64,000 nt of DNA from NCBI GenBank assembly GCA_018394295.1, contig CP074573.1:2549156-2613155 (forward strand), written 5' to 3'. This stretch comes from Mycoplasmatota bacterium (GTDB taxonomy: Bacteria; Bacillota_I; Bacilli_A; Haloplasmatales; Haloplasmataceae). This document shows positions 61,960-64,000 of this stretch, one piece after another. Every line of letters begins with the position of its first letter. Positions within the stretch are counted from its first letter, which is position 1. The notes below the pieces were generated by a model. It was not told the DNA's origin. It worked only from the letters and a program-made list of their open reading frames with translations, and ran no database searches. A program made the position numbers and the translations under genes.

Positions 61960-62580
61960 TCAATGGTAATGTTCTTCATCATCTTTAACTCCTAGCTCAA
62001 ATGACTCGAAATCTTCAGGTACTTTAGTTTTGTCGAATTCAAAAACAAATGTATCGTTTGCACCTGTAAGATTGCTACTAGAACTCTTGGTAAGCTCTAC
62101 CTCACTGATATAATTTTCTTCTGTTAATACATCAAGAGAATTAATTTTTTGATTAAAGAAAAAGATATATGGAACAATTTTTTCTCTATCTTTGCAACCT
62201 ATTGTATTTTGATTATATGCTGTAAAATATTAAGTTATAATTGTTTCTTCTGTGTCACTTACTACAGTTACTTGGTATGTGAACTTAAATATTTCTCTTG
62301 CTTCTTTTTTGATTACGATGTGATTTAACTTAACTCCATTAGGATTATCATAATTAAGGCTATATACTATTTCAGAAGTAACATTTGGCATATTTTTGAA
62401 AACTTCATTATTACTATTGTCGATCCAAAATGTTGATAACGCTATATCTACTGATTCAAGTTCACCAAAATCCTCAGTATATGTTACTCCTTTTTGAAAG
62501 TGTTTTGTTCCAGTATCAACAAGTTGATGTCCAAATATTGTATTATCATTTACATAAATATTAATTAATAAAAATATTAT
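61960..62580 (-). pseudogene. Decayed gene for a secreted or surface protein of unknown function
   Basis: A clearly coding-like frame with no start codon and one internal TAA (62230-62232). It opens with a hydrophobic IIFLLINIYVNDN, then QLVDTGTKHFQKGVTYTEDFGELESVDIALSTFWIDNS and, after the stop, FTAYNQNTIGCKDREKIVPY and a beta-rich ending FVFEFDKTKVPEDFESFELGVKDD. The composition suggests an extracytoplasmic beta domain. No family is recognised. It accounts for most of the apparent gap 61593-62776; the remaining 62581-62776 shows nothing. Confidence 0.6.
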
Positions 62581-62776
62581 CTATGCAGGTTATCATCGGA
62601 AAACATAATAAAGGATATATATAATCTTTTACTCTAAAAAATGAATTAGAAGTATCTTTATGTGTTCGATTTCATTATAATTTTTATACGTGATAATTGA
62701 TTGCTTTAATCCTATTGCACATATATAGTGAATAAATTAGTTAAAACAAAATACACCATTAACACTTTGAGGTTGC

Positions 62777-63727
62777 CTATAATATAAATTCTAATGCTTG
62801 CTCTACTTTATCACTTAAATCTTCAGGATACCAATGTCCTATCCCTTTATTTATGTAATATTCATAAGGAAAACCAACCTCATTGAAAACACTAACCATT
62901 TCTTCTTCGACAGGAACTATGCTCTGTTCACCTTCCATAAATACACCTTTAATCCCTCTTTTACAAGCATTCATAACATTCTCTTTCGTAAACGAATGTG
63001 GTTTTTCATCAGGGCATAAAGAAATAAAGCCTCTTACCGGTATCTCATTTGCCATGGTTATATCTATCGCAGCTATGGCTCCACCTGAAAAACCTCCGAT
63101 AATAACACATTCTTTATCAATCGAATATTGCTGTGATATTATTTTAAAGAAATTTATAATTTCACTTCTAGATTTAATAGGATCTTTACACCATCCATAA
63201 CCATTATGATAGATCATCTGTGATGATTGAATATACACAACAATGAAGTCTTTTTTTAGAAAATTATCAGGTTTCCAATACATACTATGCTCTTTAATGC
63301 TTTCTCCATCTCCATGGAGATTTAAAAATAATGGATACTGTTTATTTTCAGTATAACCTTCTGGAAGATGGACAACATATTCTGGTTTTGATTTTTTTTC
63401 TGTGTTATGAAATATTAAATCATTCATTTTTTTAAGTTTTGCAAATCTAATATCTTCCTTTAAAGGTTCAAAACGTTTCCAATCTAATGGACAAGCATAC
63501 CCTTGTTCAACAAGATTTATTAATATCTCAATACATTCATCATACATCTTACAGTTGGTAGAAAAACGAGCTTTATTAAAGTGAATATCAAAATAGTGTT
63601 CTTCATATTCCTTACAAGAAAGAAGCTCTGATGCTCTTCCTAGTAAATTGACTGCTTCTCTATAATTTTCCTGTTCTAAAAGTTCCACAAAATCTTTTTC
63701 TAATTGACTATAGCTAATATTTTCCAT
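62777..63727 (-). CDS. Alpha/beta hydrolase with N-terminal helical repeat region
   Basis: A 316-residue protein. Residues 1-110 look like TPR-type helices (FVELLEQENYREAVNLLGRASELL; YDECIEILINLVEQGY). A dienelactone-hydrolase or esterase-like alpha/beta hydrolase domain follows: PLFLNLHGDGESIKEH, nucleophile GGFSGGAIAAIDI (near residue 208), and the catalytic His in GIGHWYPEDL near the end. An AAGGAGGT site precedes the ATG. A paralogue begins immediately upstream at 63803. No signal peptide; the substrate is unknown. Confidence 0.88.
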   Translation of the reverse strand: MENISYSQLEKDFVELLEQENYREAVNLLGRASELLSCKEYEEHYFDIHFNKARFSTNCKMYDECIEILINLVEQGYACPLDWKRFEPLKEDIRFAKLKKMNDLIFHNTEKKSKPEYVVHLPEGYTENKQYPLFLNLHGDGESIKEHSMYWKPDNFLKKDFIVVYIQSSQMIYHNGYGWCKDPIKSRSEIINFFKIISQQYSIDKECVIIGGFSGGAIAAIDITMANEIPVRGFISLCPDEKPHSFTKENVMNACKRGIKGVFMEGEQSIVPVEEEMVSVFNEVGFPYEYYINKGIGHWYPEDLSDKVEQALEFIL

Positions 63728-63802
63728 CGCTATACCTCCTTATTATTTTTTAATCTAAGTTAGTCTTTATCGTCAAAAATACTTATCCACAAGTAACCTA
63801 TT

Positions 63803-64000
63803 CTATGCAAGAATATAATCAACTGCTTTTTCTACCTGATTTTCAAGGTCATCAGGATACCAGTGTCCTATTTCCTGATTGATATGATACCTATATTTTA
63901 AATTATAGCGTTTAAAAGTTTCTATCATTTCTTCAACTTCAATAACAGGTGTATCTTCTTCACCCTCTAAAAATACTGCTTTCACACCTCTTTGAGCAGC
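63803..64000 (-). CDS. Alpha/beta hydrolase paralogue, 5' part outside window
   Basis: The last 65 residues of a protein similar to the gene at 62777 (AVFLEGEEDTPVIEVEEMI; IGHWYPDDLENQVEKAVDYIL), with the catalytic His of GHWYP. The frame is open through the window end, so the start is outside. It ends 75 nt upstream of the other gene, and the two are a tandem duplication. Confidence 0.85.
   Translation of the reverse strand, partial: AAQRGVKAVFLEGEEDTPVIEVEEMIETFKRYNLKYRYHINQEIGHWYPDDLENQVEKAVDYILA

Overview
The window comes from a low-GC, endospore-forming, anaerobe-like Firmicute, most probably a clostridium. Supporting signs are a clostridial pyrimidine operon in the order pyrB-pyrI-pyrC-pyrF-pyrK-pyrD behind a PyrR-type leader, spore-associated genes (a CotA-type multicopper oxidase, a YjcZ-like peptide, a spore photoproduct lyase relative and a UvdE endonuclease), an [FeFe]-hydrogenase-like protein, and selenium use (selD and mnmH). 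No tRNA, rRNA or CRISPR array was seen.

Layout. 0-9.5 kb: selD(partial)-mnmH, a membrane protein, an acetyltransferase, TrmO, an AraC regulator with a cysteine hydrolase, a DEAD-box helicase, an esterase and an HD-GYP protein. 9.7-13.5 kb: a redox and lipoate block (lplA, a lipoyl-domain dihydrolipoyl dehydrogenase, osmC, marR). 13.6-18.7 kb: small membrane, zinc-ribbon and lipoprotein genes with two frameshifted genes and a family of dispersed hairpins. 18.7-23.9 kb: the pyr operon. 24-32.8 kb: a TerB-like protein, a second osmC, a DUF3179 protein, a YjcZ-like peptide, an 18-residue-repeat protein convergent with a YcaO enzyme, cspA, cotA and a YciI-like protein. 32.9-34.4 kb: an IS3-family element sitting inside a terminator. 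34.4-45.8 kb: padR with its HAAS-type membrane partner, a toxin-antitoxin pair, a FecBCDE-type importer with a THEP1-like NTPase, the hydrogenase-like protein, uvdE-azoR, splB, and a marR operon.

45.8-51.9 kb is a decaying region. A LytTR-led operon of membrane and GLUG-repeat proteins has been cut by a second IS3-type element and by a nonsense codon, and it abuts a 5'-truncated transglutaminase-like gene. 52.2-59.7 kb holds a VOC protein, an ABC transporter with its two-component system, and a CsoR-type repressor with a His-tailed EamA transporter. 59.8-61.1 kb is the 5' half of a group IIC intron placed directly behind a terminator. 61-64 kb holds a VOC protein, two decayed genes and two tandem alpha/beta hydrolases.

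The genes with the clearest joint logic are these. The OsmC peroxidase, lipoyl-Lpd and LplA could form a self-contained thiol peroxidase chain. The pyr leader shows two PyrR loops, one in an attenuator and one at the pyrB ribosome binding site. The CsoR and His-tail transporter unit has a G-tract operator just after its promoter. The YcaO enzyme and the Cys/Met/Gln/Pro repeat protein are the best candidate for an undescribed modification system. Several genes carry single-base lesions (lost start codons, frameshifts at T runs, in-frame stops), so either ongoing gene decay or sequencing errors should be considered. Some starts were moved from the longest ORF to a site with a better ribosome binding sequence.
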